From: Marinobacter adhaerens HP15
GTDB lineage: Bacteria; Pseudomonadota; Gammaproteobacteria; Pseudomonadales; Oleiphilaceae
Direction: 5' to 3'
Assembly (NCBI RefSeq): GCF_000166295.1
Contig: NC_017506.1
Location: 1,922,001 to 1,986,000, forward strand
DNA length: 64,000 nucleotides
The position numbers and the translations under genes are program-made. Positions 29,407 through 39,852 of the stretch are shown here, piece after piece (the stretch's first letter is position 1; each line of letters starts with the position of its first letter). The notes under the pieces were generated by a model, which saw only the letters and a list, made by a program, of their open reading frames with translations, ran no database searches and was not told where the DNA came from.

Positions 29407-30021
29407 TCAGGCGCTATGGATCTCGCTGGCCTTGAGAAACTCCTGCCTGAGATCGTCAAAGTTATGTACCGCAGGGAACTGCGGGAATTCGTCGATCACG
29501 TTTTGCGGCGCATGGAACAGGATACCGGCTTCGGCCTGGCCCAGCATGGTAGTGTCATTGTAGGAATCACCGGCAGCAATCACGCGGTAATTCAGCAACT
29601 GGAATGCCCTCACCGACTGTCGCTTGGGGTCGCGCTGGCGCAGCAGGTAGTTGGTGATCTGGCCGTCGTCTGCAACTTCCAGCTTGTGACAAAGCAGTGC
29701 CGGATAACCCAGCTTCTTCATCAGGGGCATGGCGAATTCGTAGAAGGTGTCGGACAGGATCACAACCTGAAAACGCTCGCGCAGCCAATCCAGAAACTCC
29801 CGGGCGCCGGGCAGCGGGTCCAGCTCGCCAATCACTTCCTGGATTTGCGGAAGGCCATAGCCGTGCTGGTCCAGCAGCTTGAGGCGCTGCTTCATCAACA
29901 CGTCATAATCCGGAATATCGCGGGTGGTCGCCTTGAGCTCTTCAATGCCGGTCTTTTCGGCGAACGCGATCCAGATCTCCGGGATCAATACTCCTTCAAG
30001 GTCAAGGCATGCCAGTTCCAC
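29407..30021 (-). CDS. thrH: Phosphoserine/homoserine phosphotransferase ThrH
   Basis: 204 residues. This HAD-family enzyme hydrolyses phosphoserine and can transfer its phosphate to homoserine. The nucleophile Asp is D7 in LACLDLEGVLIPE, motif II is VVILSDTFYEF and motif III-IV is AAGDSYNDTTML. I set the start at GTG 30021 because CAGGAG lies six bases upstream and the length then equals typical ThrH; the longer frame starting at 30063 is not conserved. It converges on pabB and is divergent from cysH. Confidence 0.93.
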   Translation of the reverse strand: MELACLDLEGVLIPEIWIAFAEKTGIEELKATTRDIPDYDVLMKQRLKLLDQHGYGLPQIQEVIGELDPLPGAREFLDWLRERFQVVILSDTFYEFAMPLMKKLGYPALLCHKLEVADDGQITNYLLRQRDPKRQSVRAFQLLNYRVIAAGDSYNDTTMLGQAEAGILFHAPQNVIDEFPQFPAVHNFDDLRQEFLKASEIHSA

Positions 30022-30253
30022 AACGATCTCCTGCTTTGATTGGTAAAGGGCCAGTACGGTCAATCCGCCTGCCTGTATTCGGTGCGTATGATAAGAAAAA
30101 CCGGCCAGGATTGCATCGTGGAAGTGTAAACCCGCGCTTTTAAACGCGGAATAACCATATAGATCGTCATTCCTTCAGGGTATGAGGCATTTAATGGTAG
30201 CCTTTTCGGTCAGTTAGATACCCTTGCACATCCATAGAAGGCAATGCCGGGCC

Positions 30254-30976
30254 ATGACCGATATTCAAACCCTGCGGGAAGAGCTCGAAGGCCAGAGCCC
30301 CCGTTCGATTCTCAAAGCTGCGCTGCAACAATACGATAACATCGCCATTTCTTTCAGTGGCGCAGAAGATGTCGTGTTGATTGAAATGGCGCACAAGCTG
30401 ACCGACAACCTGAAGGTTTTCACTCTGGATACAGGCCGTCTGCATCCGGAAACCTACGATTTTGTAGAGCGGGTTCGCAAGCATTACGGCATCGAGATCG
30501 AAGTTCTGTTTCCGGATGCTCACGAAGTTCAGGATCTGGTGAACAAAAAGGGCCTGTTCAGCTTCTATGAAGATGGGCACGGTGAGTGTTGCGGCATTCG
30601 CAAGGTCAACCCCCTTCGCCGCAAGCTGGCGACCGTGGACGCCTGGATCACTGGACAGCGGAAAGACCAGAGCCCCGGAACTCGCAATGACGTCCCGGTT
30701 ATCCAGGAAGATACCGCCTTCTCGACCAATGAAAAGACACTGGTAAAGTTCAACCCACTTGCAAACTGGACATCAAAAGAGGTGTGGGATTACATCCGTA
30801 TGTCCGAGGCGCCGTACAACAAACTGCATGAGAAAGGCTTTGTCAGCATCGGCTGCCAGCCCTGCACCCGTCCTGTCCTGCCTGGTCAACATGAACGTGA
30901 AGGCCGCTGGTGGTGGGAAGAAGCCACCCAGAAAGAATGCGGCCTCCATGCCGGCAACCTGATCGCCCGGGAATAA
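30254..30976 (+). CDS. cysH: Adenylyl-sulfate (APS) reductase, CysH family
   Basis: 240 residues. It reduces APS to sulfite with thioredoxin. The family C-terminal motif ECGLH holds catalytic C229. The cysteine pairs C112-C113 (CCGIRK) and C201-C204 (CQPC) are present; they bind a [4Fe-4S] cluster in assimilatory APS reductases and are absent in E. coli-type PAPS reductases. I therefore call APS rather than PAPS as substrate. ATG 30254 gives the conserved N-terminus; upstream codons do not fit. cysB is convergent 27 bp away. Confidence 0.94.
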   Translation: MTDIQTLREELEGQSPRSILKAALQQYDNIAISFSGAEDVVLIEMAHKLTDNLKVFTLDTGRLHPETYDFVERVRKHYGIEIEVLFPDAHEVQDLVNKKGLFSFYEDGHGECCGIRKVNPLRRKLATVDAWITGQRKDQSPGTRNDVPVIQEDTAFSTNEKTLVKFNPLANWTSKEVWDYIRMSEAPYNKLHEKGFVSIGCQPCTRPVLPGQHEREGRWWWEEATQKECGLHAGNLIARE

Positions 30977-31003
30977 CCCGGGCGCCTCTTGCCCATTCAT
31001 CTT

Positions 31004-32074
<1,071 letters not shown>

Positions 32075-32227
32075 TTACACAGTTTAGACCAAAATCGCAT
32101 TTGCGCAGCCCCTGATAAAACTCTGAGGCTATGAAAAGCCCCTCCAACCCTTGACTTGGCCAATACAAAGGACACAATCCGTAATGCCCTGTCTGGGCAC
32201 ATCAACACTCCAGTTCTCAGGGAACCC

Positions 32228-34948
32228 ATGCTGCTCACCACAAAGTTTCTTCGGCCAACGTCAGACTCACGCGCGGTTAAACGTGAGCGGCTGAGTGCCT
32301 TGCTTGAGTCCCGGGCTCCGAAAAGACTGAATCTGGTTATTGCGCCGGCCGGGTTTGGCAAAACCACTCTGGTTGCGCAATGGTGTTCAAGGGTTTCCTC
32401 CCCTACCGCCTGGCTCTCTCTGGATGAACACGACGATGAGCCCCGGCGATTCTGGCAGTACCTGATAGGTGCTTTTGAGCAAGCCGGGCTGACCGGCGCC
32501 TCCGATTTGCGCAAACAACTGGCTCACCACTCAGATGACACGTTTACCGAGGCCATTACCGGCCTGATCAACACGCTGGCTCATGATGACAGCCCGTGGT
32601 CCCTGGTGCTGGACGACTTCCACTTCATTGGCAACCCGGCCATCCACAGGCAGTTCGCCTATTTCATTGATTATCTTCCGCCGGGTGTTCTGATAACCCT
32701 GGCGTCCAGAACCGAACCGCCACTGCCCCTGGCCCGCTGGCGCGTCCGTCGGTGGATCCAGGACATCCACCCTGGCCTGTTGGCCTTTTCTGAAGACGAA
32801 TGCCGTCAGTTTTTTCACGACACCATGGGCCTTGATATCGCCGACGAGGATGTCCACGCGATTTACCGCAAAACCGAAGGCTGGGTCGCCGCCATGCAGC
32901 TGTCCGCATTGTCCGGAAAGGACGCCAGCACGAGTGGAAACCAGATAAATCTGGATGAGCGCCACATCAGCGATTATGTGCTGAGCGAAGTACTTGAGCA
33001 GCAACCCCGGGAGCTGTCGGACTTTCTGCTTGAAACGGCCTGTTGCCCCCGGCTGTGTGCATCCCTCTGTGATTCGATCCGTGGGTCCGATAACAGCCAG
33101 GAGCTGCTTGAAAAACTTCTCAGCCAGAATCTGTTCCTGATCCCGCTGGATACCCGGAACGAGTGGTTCCGCTATCACGACCTGTTTCGGGATGCGCTGC
33201 AACTCAGGGTAAGTCACCAAGATCCTGACTTGGCCGCGCGACTCTGGCACCGTACGGTGGACTGGTTATTGGCCCATGGTCACGTGCAGGAAGCCATTGC
33301 CCAGATCGTCCGACAGGAGGACTGGTCCCGGCTTGCCCGGGTGCTCGCCGAGCACGGCAACAACCTGATCCATGGCGGATATCACCTCCCCGTGCTGGAC
33401 TGGATTGATGCCCTGCCACAGGATCTTGTCATCGACAATCCGCAACTCCAGATGCTCCGGATCTGGGGGCTGTTCTTTGCCAACCGCATGGATAGTCTGG
33501 AGCCGCTGCTGTCCGGCCTGGAGGATCTTCTGGACCGGCAGGTGGCGGACTCCCATCCGGATGCCGAAGGGGCCCTCGGGCTGCAAAGTGAGATCTCGTT
33601 GATGCGCTCCTATCTGGCTCGCACCCGGAGTGACGACAAGAGCGCCGCAGATCTCACAAGACAGGTGCTCAGGGAGATTGATCACACTCGCATACCATTA
33701 AAGTCGGTAACCTATTACGGCCTTGGGCTGGATTACTACGGCAAAGGTGAACTCACCGAAGCCGAAGACGCGCTCCAGTCGGCAGTCCGTTACGGACAGG
33801 TCGAACATAAACCCAGTACGGTTCTTTCCAGTGGGGGCCTGCTGGCGTGGATTCAATACAATCGCGGCGATATCGATCTGGCTTTGGAAACCTGCACCGA
33901 GATAAGGCAATGGGTGGACAAACACTATGCGGACCCAACCCAGCCAAGACTCATCTCATGCTGGCAGAACAGTACACTCTGTGAGATTCATCGCGAACGA
34001 AATCACCCCCAGCTAGCAGCCACGCACCTGAAACCGTTGCTCGAACATGTTGAGCGGGGCACCGAACCGGGCCAGCACGTGATCATTCAGTACGTGCGTG
34101 GTCACCTGGCTTTCAGCGAAGGCAGGCTCCAGGACGCGATTGACGCACTCGAAGACGCATCCCAGACCGCCCGCAAGCGGCGAGAGCAAATCGTGTTCGA
34201 GCCACCGGCAAGCACTGCCCTTCTGGCACGCTGCTACCTGGCTTCAGGCCATCCGGAAAAAGCCCGGGCCTGCCTGGATTCCCGAGCCGATACCGAGTTC
34301 ACCAATCCGCTTCATCTTGAACAAAGCCGTATTAGCGAGGCGCGAGTGCTGGTTGCACTGGATCAGCCCGAGCGGGCCCAGGAAATACTCAGCGCTCTTT
34401 TGCAACCGGCTGAACGCAACGCCCACAACAGACACCTGGTGGAAATTCTGTTGGTCTATGGCGAGGCCCTGGCGAAGCAGGAACGGACCGGTGAATCGGA
34501 GCAAATGCTGACCCGCGCGATAGAACTGGCCAGCGAAGCCGGATTCCTGAGCCTCTTTGCGGAGGAAAGCCCGGATCTGCGTGCCCTGCTCCTCGGTTTG
34601 CCAGCACTGGATGAACCGGGAAGCTGGAACGCCAGCGTCAGGAAAATGCTTCTCGATCAACGCCAGTCCGGCGAGGGCCATTCTGAAGCAAAACCTAGTG
34701 CCATTTCTGGTGAGCGCGGTCCTACGACACTCAACGCCGAAACACTGCCTGAACCTCTCAGCCAGCGAGAACTTGAAGTGCTTGCGCTCATTCATGCGGG
34801 CCACGCCAACAAGGAAATTGCCGCAAAAATGGACGTTGCCCCGGCTACGGTGAAGGCCCACATTCGCAACCTTTATGGAAAGCTCGGCGTGGGCCGCAGA
34901 ACCGAGGCTCTGGCCAGGGCCCGGGAACTGGGGTTGCTGCAAGGCTGA
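32228..34948 (+). CDS. MalT-like LuxR family regulator (LAL type)
   Basis: 906 residues. Order: P-loop APAGFGKTT (39-47), Walker B-like LVLDDFHF, winged-helix region, a long TPR-like helical sensor domain, and a C-terminal LuxR helix-turn-helix (LSQRELEVLALIHAGHANKEIA ... ATVKAHIRNLYGKLGV split by a few residues). Such ATPases of the STAND class activate transcription when an inducer is bound. I placed the start at ATG 32228, after AGGGAA; TTG 32156 is a longer alternative. The target is unknown: no obvious catabolic genes are adjacent. Confidence 0.9.
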   Translation: MLLTTKFLRPTSDSRAVKRERLSALLESRAPKRLNLVIAPAGFGKTTLVAQWCSRVSSPTAWLSLDEHDDEPRRFWQYLIGAFEQAGLTGASDLRKQLAHHSDDTFTEAITGLINTLAHDDSPWSLVLDDFHFIGNPAIHRQFAYFIDYLPPGVLITLASRTEPPLPLARWRVRRWIQDIHPGLLAFSEDECRQFFHDTMGLDIADEDVHAIYRKTEGWVAAMQLSALSGKDASTSGNQINLDERHISDYVLSEVLEQQPRELSDFLLETACCPRLCASLCDSIRGSDNSQELLEKLLSQNLFLIPLDTRNEWFRYHDLFRDALQLRVSHQDPDLAARLWHRTVDWLLAHGHVQEAIAQIVRQEDWSRLARVLAEHGNNLIHGGYHLPVLDWIDALPQDLVIDNPQLQMLRIWGLFFANRMDSLEPLLSGLEDLLDRQVADSHPDAEGALGLQSEISLMRSYLARTRSDDKSAADLTRQVLREIDHTRIPLKSVTYYGLGLDYYGKGELTEAEDALQSAVRYGQVEHKPSTVLSSGGLLAWIQYNRGDIDLALETCTEIRQWVDKHYADPTQPRLISCWQNSTLCEIHRERNHPQLAATHLKPLLEHVERGTEPGQHVIIQYVRGHLAFSEGRLQDAIDALEDASQTARKRREQIVFEPPASTALLARCYLASGHPEKARACLDSRADTEFTNPLHLEQSRISEARVLVALDQPERAQEILSALLQPAERNAHNRHLVEILLVYGEALAKQERTGESEQMLTRAIELASEAGFLSLFAEESPDLRALLLGLPALDEPGSWNASVRKMLLDQRQSGEGHSEAKPSAISGERGPTTLNAETLPEPLSQRELEVLALIHAGHANKEIAAKMDVAPATVKAHIRNLYGKLGVGRRTEALARARELGLLQG

Positions 34949-35055
34949 TTTCGAGCCCAAAAACGTGACACAACTCACACTTTGCACCAACAACTTGAAC
35001 CCGCTACGCCCTTTGGACGATCCGGCTACGCCCTCTAATCCCCTATTATATTTTC

Positions 35056-35188
35056 AACGGTGAGGGAAACCTCACCAGGAATTCTGAAACTTCAGGCCTT
35101 CAGATTTCTTGTTCCGCGTTGTTTCGACGCCCGGGTTCGAAAGAACCCCTTGATGAGAGCCAACCCCAAAAGGGCTGGCTCTTTTTTT
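35056..35188 (+). ncRNA. Candidate small RNA with two GAAA-tetraloop hairpins and a terminator
   Basis: The 264-bp gap between the LuxR gene and dinG contains no reading frame but a chain of hairpins on the plus strand. These are GGTGAGG-GAAA-CCTCACC (35059-35076), TCTGAA/TTCAGA (35083-35104), GGGTTC-GAAA-GAACCC (35133-35148), and a terminator ending in seven Ts. TATTAT at 35044-35049 could be a -10 box; no good -35 box is visible. No downstream plus-strand gene exists, so a riboswitch is unlikely. I do not recognise a known sRNA family. Confidence 0.5.
35156..35188 (+). terminator. Rho-independent terminator of the candidate sRNA
   Basis: Stem AGAGCCAACCC / GGGCTGGCTCT (35156-35166, 35072 not involved; second arm 35172-35182) with one mismatch and loop CAAAA, followed by TTTTTTT. 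It lies more than 200 bp after the LuxR stop, so it ends either a long 3' UTR or a separate RNA. Confidence 0.9.
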
Positions 35189-35212
35189 ATGGCTGGACGG
35201 TTCTGGTGGGAT

Positions 35213-37417
35213 TCAGTGTTCGATGATCCGGCGGAAGGGTGGCAACGCATCCAGCAACAGCTGACCATACCGGCGGGCAATAATGCGGCGATCCAGGATC
35301 GTCACTCTTCCAGTATCCTGCTCTGTCCGCAGCAGCCGACCAACCGCCTGGACGAGTTTGATGGACGCGTCCGGAACGGTGATTTCCATAAACGGATTGC
35401 CGCCCCGCTGCGTCACCCACTCGGCCAGGCTCGCCTCAATGGGATCATCCGGCACCGAAAATGGCAAACGGGTAATCACGACGTGGTGCAAGTACTTGCC
35501 TGGCAGGTCGATACCCTCTGCAAAACTGGCAACGCCGAACAGGACACTCGGCCGGCCTTCATCCACCCTGCTGCAATGCTGCCTCAGCACTTCGCCCTTG
35601 GCCATATCGTCCTGGGTAATAATGAGGTCTGGGTAATCCGGGGCCAACGCGTCTCGCACTTGCAGCATTTGACGACGTGACGTAAACAGTACCAGAGTCG
35701 CCTTCTCGCCTGCCCAGAGGTCCGGTAGTCGTTTTACAAGCTCATCGGCGAAGCCGTCATCCGTTGGCATGGCAGACATCGCAGGCACCTCCACCGTTGC
35801 CATTTCGCCGTAACGGAAAGAGCTGGGAACCACGAGGAAGCGGCTGCCCTGGGGCAATCCAGCCCGCGCGTTCAGGCGATCGAACCGACCAAGTGCAGTC
35901 AGGGTCGCACTGGTGAGCACGGCGCCGTAAGCGCGAGACCAAAGCCTGGAATACAACAGGTTGTCTGCCAGTACCGGTGAACTGTAAAGGGTGATGTCTT
36001 CGGCGTGATCCCAGCGCTGGCGTACTGCCCATCGGGCTGGGGGCGGGCTTTTCTGCGTTTTCGGCCTGGCTTCAGGCTCATCACCTGTCTCGCTGTTGGT
36101 TTCAGCTTCCACGGGGGGACTGGCATTGCCCGGGTCGCACCAGGCTGTCCAGAGCCGCAACTGGTCCTCTGCCCGGGCGTGAAAGGAGCCTATCACCGGA
36201 TACCAGGCTTCGGCGGTTTCCCGGTCGATCTCATGCTCCTTGCGCTCATCAAAGGCGCCCTGCAACTCGTCCGCCAGAACGCCCAGTTGCCGGACCATGT
36301 TAGCGGTAGCAATCCGGCTTTCGGCTGCAAGCTCGGCCATCGCCTCCGGCAACTCACCTTCCGGATAACGCCACTGCGCCGTCCGGCGCTCTTCGTTGAA
36401 CTCCCAGCCGGTATTCTGCTCGGCTTCTTCGTAAACCCGGTTGAGGACCAGGTCTACCTCTCTCGACGCAGAACTGATGCGATCCAGGGACTTGGCGGCC
36501 TGAGTGCCGGCTGCCAGATAAGGCTGCATTTTAACAAGCGCCTGGGAAAGCTGCTTCAGCCATTGCCGGGTAGCATTGAGTGGCAGCGACGCGGCAAAGT
36601 GATTCAGGGCCTTGTCCGGAAGGTGATGAGCCTCGTCGAAAATATAAAGGGCGTTCTCCGGCTCCGGCAGAATGGCGCCGCCGCCCAGGGCAAGGTCGGC
36701 CAGAACCAGATCATGGTTAGCCACCACGATATCGGCATCATCAAGGTCTTTACGGGCATCAAAAAACGCGCAACTGTCGAAATAGCTGCAGTGGCGGTTG
36801 GTGCACTGCCGGTGGTCGGTTGTTACCTGTCGCCAGACGTCGTCCGGTATCTGTTCCGGCCAGTGGTCCCGGTCACCGTCCCACTCACGGGAGCCATAAC
36901 TGGCGAGCATTTCCTCGAAAAAGGCCCGGGTGCCCGGTTCTTCATTTTTCGGCCCATCCAAAAGGAACAGGGGCATGGTGTCGCTGTCGGTATTGCCTTC
37001 ATCGTGCAGTCGGGCTTCCAACCGTGACATGCAGAGGTAGCGCCCCCGCCCTTTGGCCAGAGTCCAGTTGAAATCCATCTTGCTGTGCCTTTTCAGGTCC
37101 GGGAGATCTTTGAGCACAATCTGGTCCTGAAGGGCCACGGTTGCGGTGGAGATAACCAGGGTTTTGCCGAGGGCTTTGGCCACCGGGATGGCAGCGATCA
37201 GATAGGCAAGGGTTTTGCCTGTCCCGGTCCCGGCTTCGACCACACAGGCAGAGGCAGGGGACGTTCGCTGGCCATCGTTCTCGGTGATGTCGCCCATGTA
37301 TCTGGCGATTTCCGCAATCATCAGGCGTTGCCCATAGCGCGCCCGAATATCCTTGCCTGCCAGCACATCCCGATATCCCTGCTGGATCGATTGCTTGATC
37401 TCGTCGGTCAGCGCCAT
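35213..37417 (-). CDS. dinG: DinG-family ATP-dependent DNA helicase
   Basis: 734 residues. A superfamily 2, XPD-like 5'-3' helicase. Walker A is EAGTGTGKT (61-69); four cysteines fit the [4Fe-4S] domain (C129, C205, C210, C216); the DEAH box is 261-264; later motifs include SATLTALGRFD and the C-terminal VQAVGRLLRTEQD. DinG unwinds R-loops and D-loops during repair and replication conflict. Its start overlaps the gspB stop as TGATG, so the two are probably coupled. Confidence 0.92.
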   Translation of the reverse strand: MALTDEIKQSIQQGYRDVLAGKDIRARYGQRLMIAEIARYMGDITENDGQRTSPASACVVEAGTGTGKTLAYLIAAIPVAKALGKTLVISTATVALQDQIVLKDLPDLKRHSKMDFNWTLAKGRGRYLCMSRLEARLHDEGNTDSDTMPLFLLDGPKNEEPGTRAFFEEMLASYGSREWDGDRDHWPEQIPDDVWRQVTTDHRQCTNRHCSYFDSCAFFDARKDLDDADIVVANHDLVLADLALGGGAILPEPENALYIFDEAHHLPDKALNHFAASLPLNATRQWLKQLSQALVKMQPYLAAGTQAAKSLDRISSASREVDLVLNRVYEEAEQNTGWEFNEERRTAQWRYPEGELPEAMAELAAESRIATANMVRQLGVLADELQGAFDERKEHEIDRETAEAWYPVIGSFHARAEDQLRLWTAWCDPGNASPPVEAETNSETGDEPEARPKTQKSPPPARWAVRQRWDHAEDITLYSSPVLADNLLYSRLWSRAYGAVLTSATLTALGRFDRLNARAGLPQGSRFLVVPSSFRYGEMATVEVPAMSAMPTDDGFADELVKRLPDLWAGEKATLVLFTSRRQMLQVRDALAPDYPDLIITQDDMAKGEVLRQHCSRVDEGRPSVLFGVASFAEGIDLPGKYLHHVVITRLPFSVPDDPIEASLAEWVTQRGGNPFMEITVPDASIKLVQAVGRLLRTEQDTGRVTILDRRIIARRYGQLLLDALPPFRRIIEH

Positions 37418-38142
37418 CAGCGAGGGCTCACCCAGTCCCGAACAACGCCAACCCGAAAACGGCGCCCGTCACGACTCAGAACCACCCCTTCTTCCGTTAT
37501 GTCGTCTACCCGCAAGCCTTCGAAGACGTCGCCCACTCGCAGGTAGGTGTCGTTAATCATGACCCGGCGCGATGCAGGGGATGACGAGTAGATATGGCTG
37601 TTAAAGGTCAAATCGGGAACGCTCTTCTGAAATGAGAGCGGCAACTCTACCAGATGTGGCACTCTGCCTGCCTGCTCGGGCTGCACCATTGGTGCAGCAG
37701 TTTCGGCATTTGCGGATGAGGGAACGATAACGGTCGCCCGCTCCCGGCTTTGTGATGGGGAAGGTTCCGAAGCGATCGGCGCCGGCGTCGCCTCGCCCGC
37801 ATCGGGCTCAGGGATGGTCCCCGTTTGTGCAACGGGATCTTCCAATGTCGGCGCTGGCTCTGTCGCAGGCGCCACCGCATCAGGTTCAGGAGCTGTCGTT
37901 CTGGCCGAGGCCGCAGATGTCTCGGATTGCGACTCGGAAACCCAGGGCAACGGCGCTCCCGGCCAGAAGACAAAGGCCAGGACGCCGGCATTGAGCATGA
38001 GTGCAAGAGACACCCAGGCAGCCGGCGACCACCGCTTTTTCTTCGGGCGATGGATCAGCTGTACCTGCTGACCAAGGTCCGGTACGCGCCCTTGCCTCCG
38101 TTCAGTTTCGGATTTCCGCAATGCGTCAAGAATGTACGACAT
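37417..38142 (-). CDS. gspB: GspB/ExeB-like general secretion protein
   Basis: 241 residues. N-terminal MSYILDALRKSETERRQG is typical of GspB-type proteins. One membrane helix (42-60) is followed by a Pro/Ala/Glu-rich periplasmic linker and a compact C-terminal GspB domain (LTFNSHIYSSSPASRRVMIND). With GspA it helps insert the type II secretin through peptidoglycan. It follows the gspA-like gene by 2 bp and overlaps dinG by one base. No other secretion genes are in the window. Confidence 0.85.
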   Translation of the reverse strand: MSYILDALRKSETERRQGRVPDLGQQVQLIHRPKKKRWSPAAWVSLALMLNAGVLAFVFWPGAPLPWVSESQSETSAASARTTAPEPDAVAPATEPAPTLEDPVAQTGTIPEPDAGEATPAPIASEPSPSQSRERATVIVPSSANAETAAPMVQPEQAGRVPHLVELPLSFQKSVPDLTFNSHIYSSSPASRRVMINDTYLRVGDVFEGLRVDDITEEGVVLSRDGRRFRVGVVRDWVSPR

Positions 38143-38144
38143 AA

Positions 38145-39851
38145 TTACTCTCGACCTTCAACTTGCCGGCGACCTTCGGACTGCAGAGGCTTGAGACGGG
38201 GAATGTTAGCTTCCAGGTCGTTATTGATCTGGATAATCGTCATGGCTCCGGCGATCCCATCGACGGTAAGCCCTCGCAATGACTGATACCAGCGAACCTG
38301 CTCTTCGGAATCCAGCCGTTTCACCCGGTCACTTTCAGCACGGGAATTACTGAAACGGTCCGCCAGATCCATCATTCGCGCACCAATCCAGAGTTGCTCG
38401 CCCCCGCCATTGCTGTAAAAGCCGTCGCCCGTCAGGTATTCCGGAAGGCGCCACAGAACCCGATACTCCCCGAACCAATAGCGCTCGATACTGGCAAACA
38501 ATACAGTCTGATTGCCGGAGGGCAAGGCGATGTCTGCGGTATCGCCATCCAGATGGCGGAGCACGACAAACCCCCGGTTACCCGCCTCATCCTGCAACTG
38601 AAGCATCGCCGGGCGATCCAGAAACTCAAGGCTTCGGCGGCTACCCTGACGACTCAGGCATCCAAGGCCCTCCTCGTTGGCCCAGTCGCAGGCAACGGGC
38701 GCTTCCGAAGGTTCATATTCGCGCCCCCAAATCCCGAAAAGTACCTGAAAAGCCTCCACGGAATCCAGAAGCTGACCTGGCACGGCAAGTTCAACGGGTG
38801 CTGACGACTCTCCCGACCCGGTTTCCTGGATCTCTTGCAATGGTTTCTGTTCCTGCTCCTCGACTCGCTCAACAGCTCCCTGTAAAGGTTCTGCTGAGGA
38901 GGGATCGGTGAGAAACGCTCCGCCCGGTGACCAACGCTCAAAAAGCCAGGAGGTGCCGATGATGGCCACCAGAATCGAAGCCGCAACGATAAGGTACTGG
39001 GATCTGTCTGGTGACTGGTGAGCTCGTGAGGGCGTGGGGCCGAGGGATTGTCCACGTACTTCTTTTGCCGCCTGGCGGATATGCTCGGGCGTAATCTCAT
39101 GCTCACCCTCGGCATAGGCGCCCAACAATGCGCGGTCACTGATCAGGTTGATCAGGCGGGGTATGCCCTGGCTCTCGCGATAAAGGCGATTCACCGCCCG
39201 CTGCGAAAAGATATCACCCCGCATGCCAGCAACACTGAGGCGGTATTTCAGGTAGGCCGCAAGCTCATCCCGACCGATGGCGTCCAGGTGATAGCGTGCT
39301 GTAACCCGCTGATTCAGCTGCCTCAATTCCGGAAGTGCCAGCATTTCCTGCAGTTCAGGCTGGCCAAGCAGGACAATCTGCAGCAGCTTCTTCTCTGCCG
39401 TCTCAAGATTGGTCAACAGCCTTAACTGTTCCAGCACCTCGGCCGAAAGGTTCTGGGCCTCATCAATCATCAGAACCTTGTGTCGCCCGGCTGCATGGGC
39501 CTTGAGCAAGTCCCGGTTAATCAGATCAACCAGTTCCTTGATGGTGGCACTGATATCGTGGGGGATTTCCAGCTCATCGCAGATGGAGGACAGTAACTCC
39601 CGCGCAGAGAGCCTCGGGTTGAGGATCAGTGCGATATCCACATGATCGGGAACATTCTCGATAAAACACCGGGAAACCGTTGTTTTTCCTGTTCCCACCT
39701 CACCAGTAATCACGATGAAACCGCCCTGCCCCTGGACTCCGTACATCAGGTGCGCCAGGGCCTCCTTGTGGCGATCGCTGAGATATAGATAACGAGGGTC
39801 TGGGGCAATGGAAAACGGCGGTTCGCGAAAGCCGAAAAAGTCGTAATACAT
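38145..39851 (-). CDS. gspA: GspA/ExeA-like AAA ATPase with peptidoglycan-binding domain
   Basis: 568 residues. Cytoplasmic AAA ATPase beginning MYYDFFGFREPPFSIAPDP; Walker A GEVGTGKTT (50-58), Walker B VLMIDEAQ (126-133). One membrane helix lies at 286-304. The periplasmic part ends in a peptidoglycan-binding type 1 motif (VRWYQSLRGLTVDGIAGAMT). ExeA-ExeB pairs remodel the cell wall for secretin assembly. It sits between a patatin gene and gspB with 1-2 bp gaps. Confidence 0.9.
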   Translation of the reverse strand: MYYDFFGFREPPFSIAPDPRYLYLSDRHKEALAHLMYGVQGQGGFIVITGEVGTGKTTVSRCFIENVPDHVDIALILNPRLSARELLSSICDELEIPHDISATIKELVDLINRDLLKAHAAGRHKVLMIDEAQNLSAEVLEQLRLLTNLETAEKKLLQIVLLGQPELQEMLALPELRQLNQRVTARYHLDAIGRDELAAYLKYRLSVAGMRGDIFSQRAVNRLYRESQGIPRLINLISDRALLGAYAEGEHEITPEHIRQAAKEVRGQSLGPTPSRAHQSPDRSQYLIVAASILVAIIGTSWLFERWSPGGAFLTDPSSAEPLQGAVERVEEQEQKPLQEIQETGSGESSAPVELAVPGQLLDSVEAFQVLFGIWGREYEPSEAPVACDWANEEGLGCLSRQGSRRSLEFLDRPAMLQLQDEAGNRGFVVLRHLDGDTADIALPSGNQTVLFASIERYWFGEYRVLWRLPEYLTGDGFYSNGGGEQLWIGARMMDLADRFSNSRAESDRVKRLDSEEQVRWYQSLRGLTVDGIAGAMTIIQINNDLEANIPRLKPLQSEGRRQVEGRE

Positions 39852-39852
39852 A

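Noticed and set aside
35133..35148. GGGTTCGAAA looked like a tRNA T-arm
   Set aside because: The rest of a tRNA (acceptor stem, anticodon arm, CCA) cannot be found around it; the motif is a 6-bp stem with a GAAA tetraloop.
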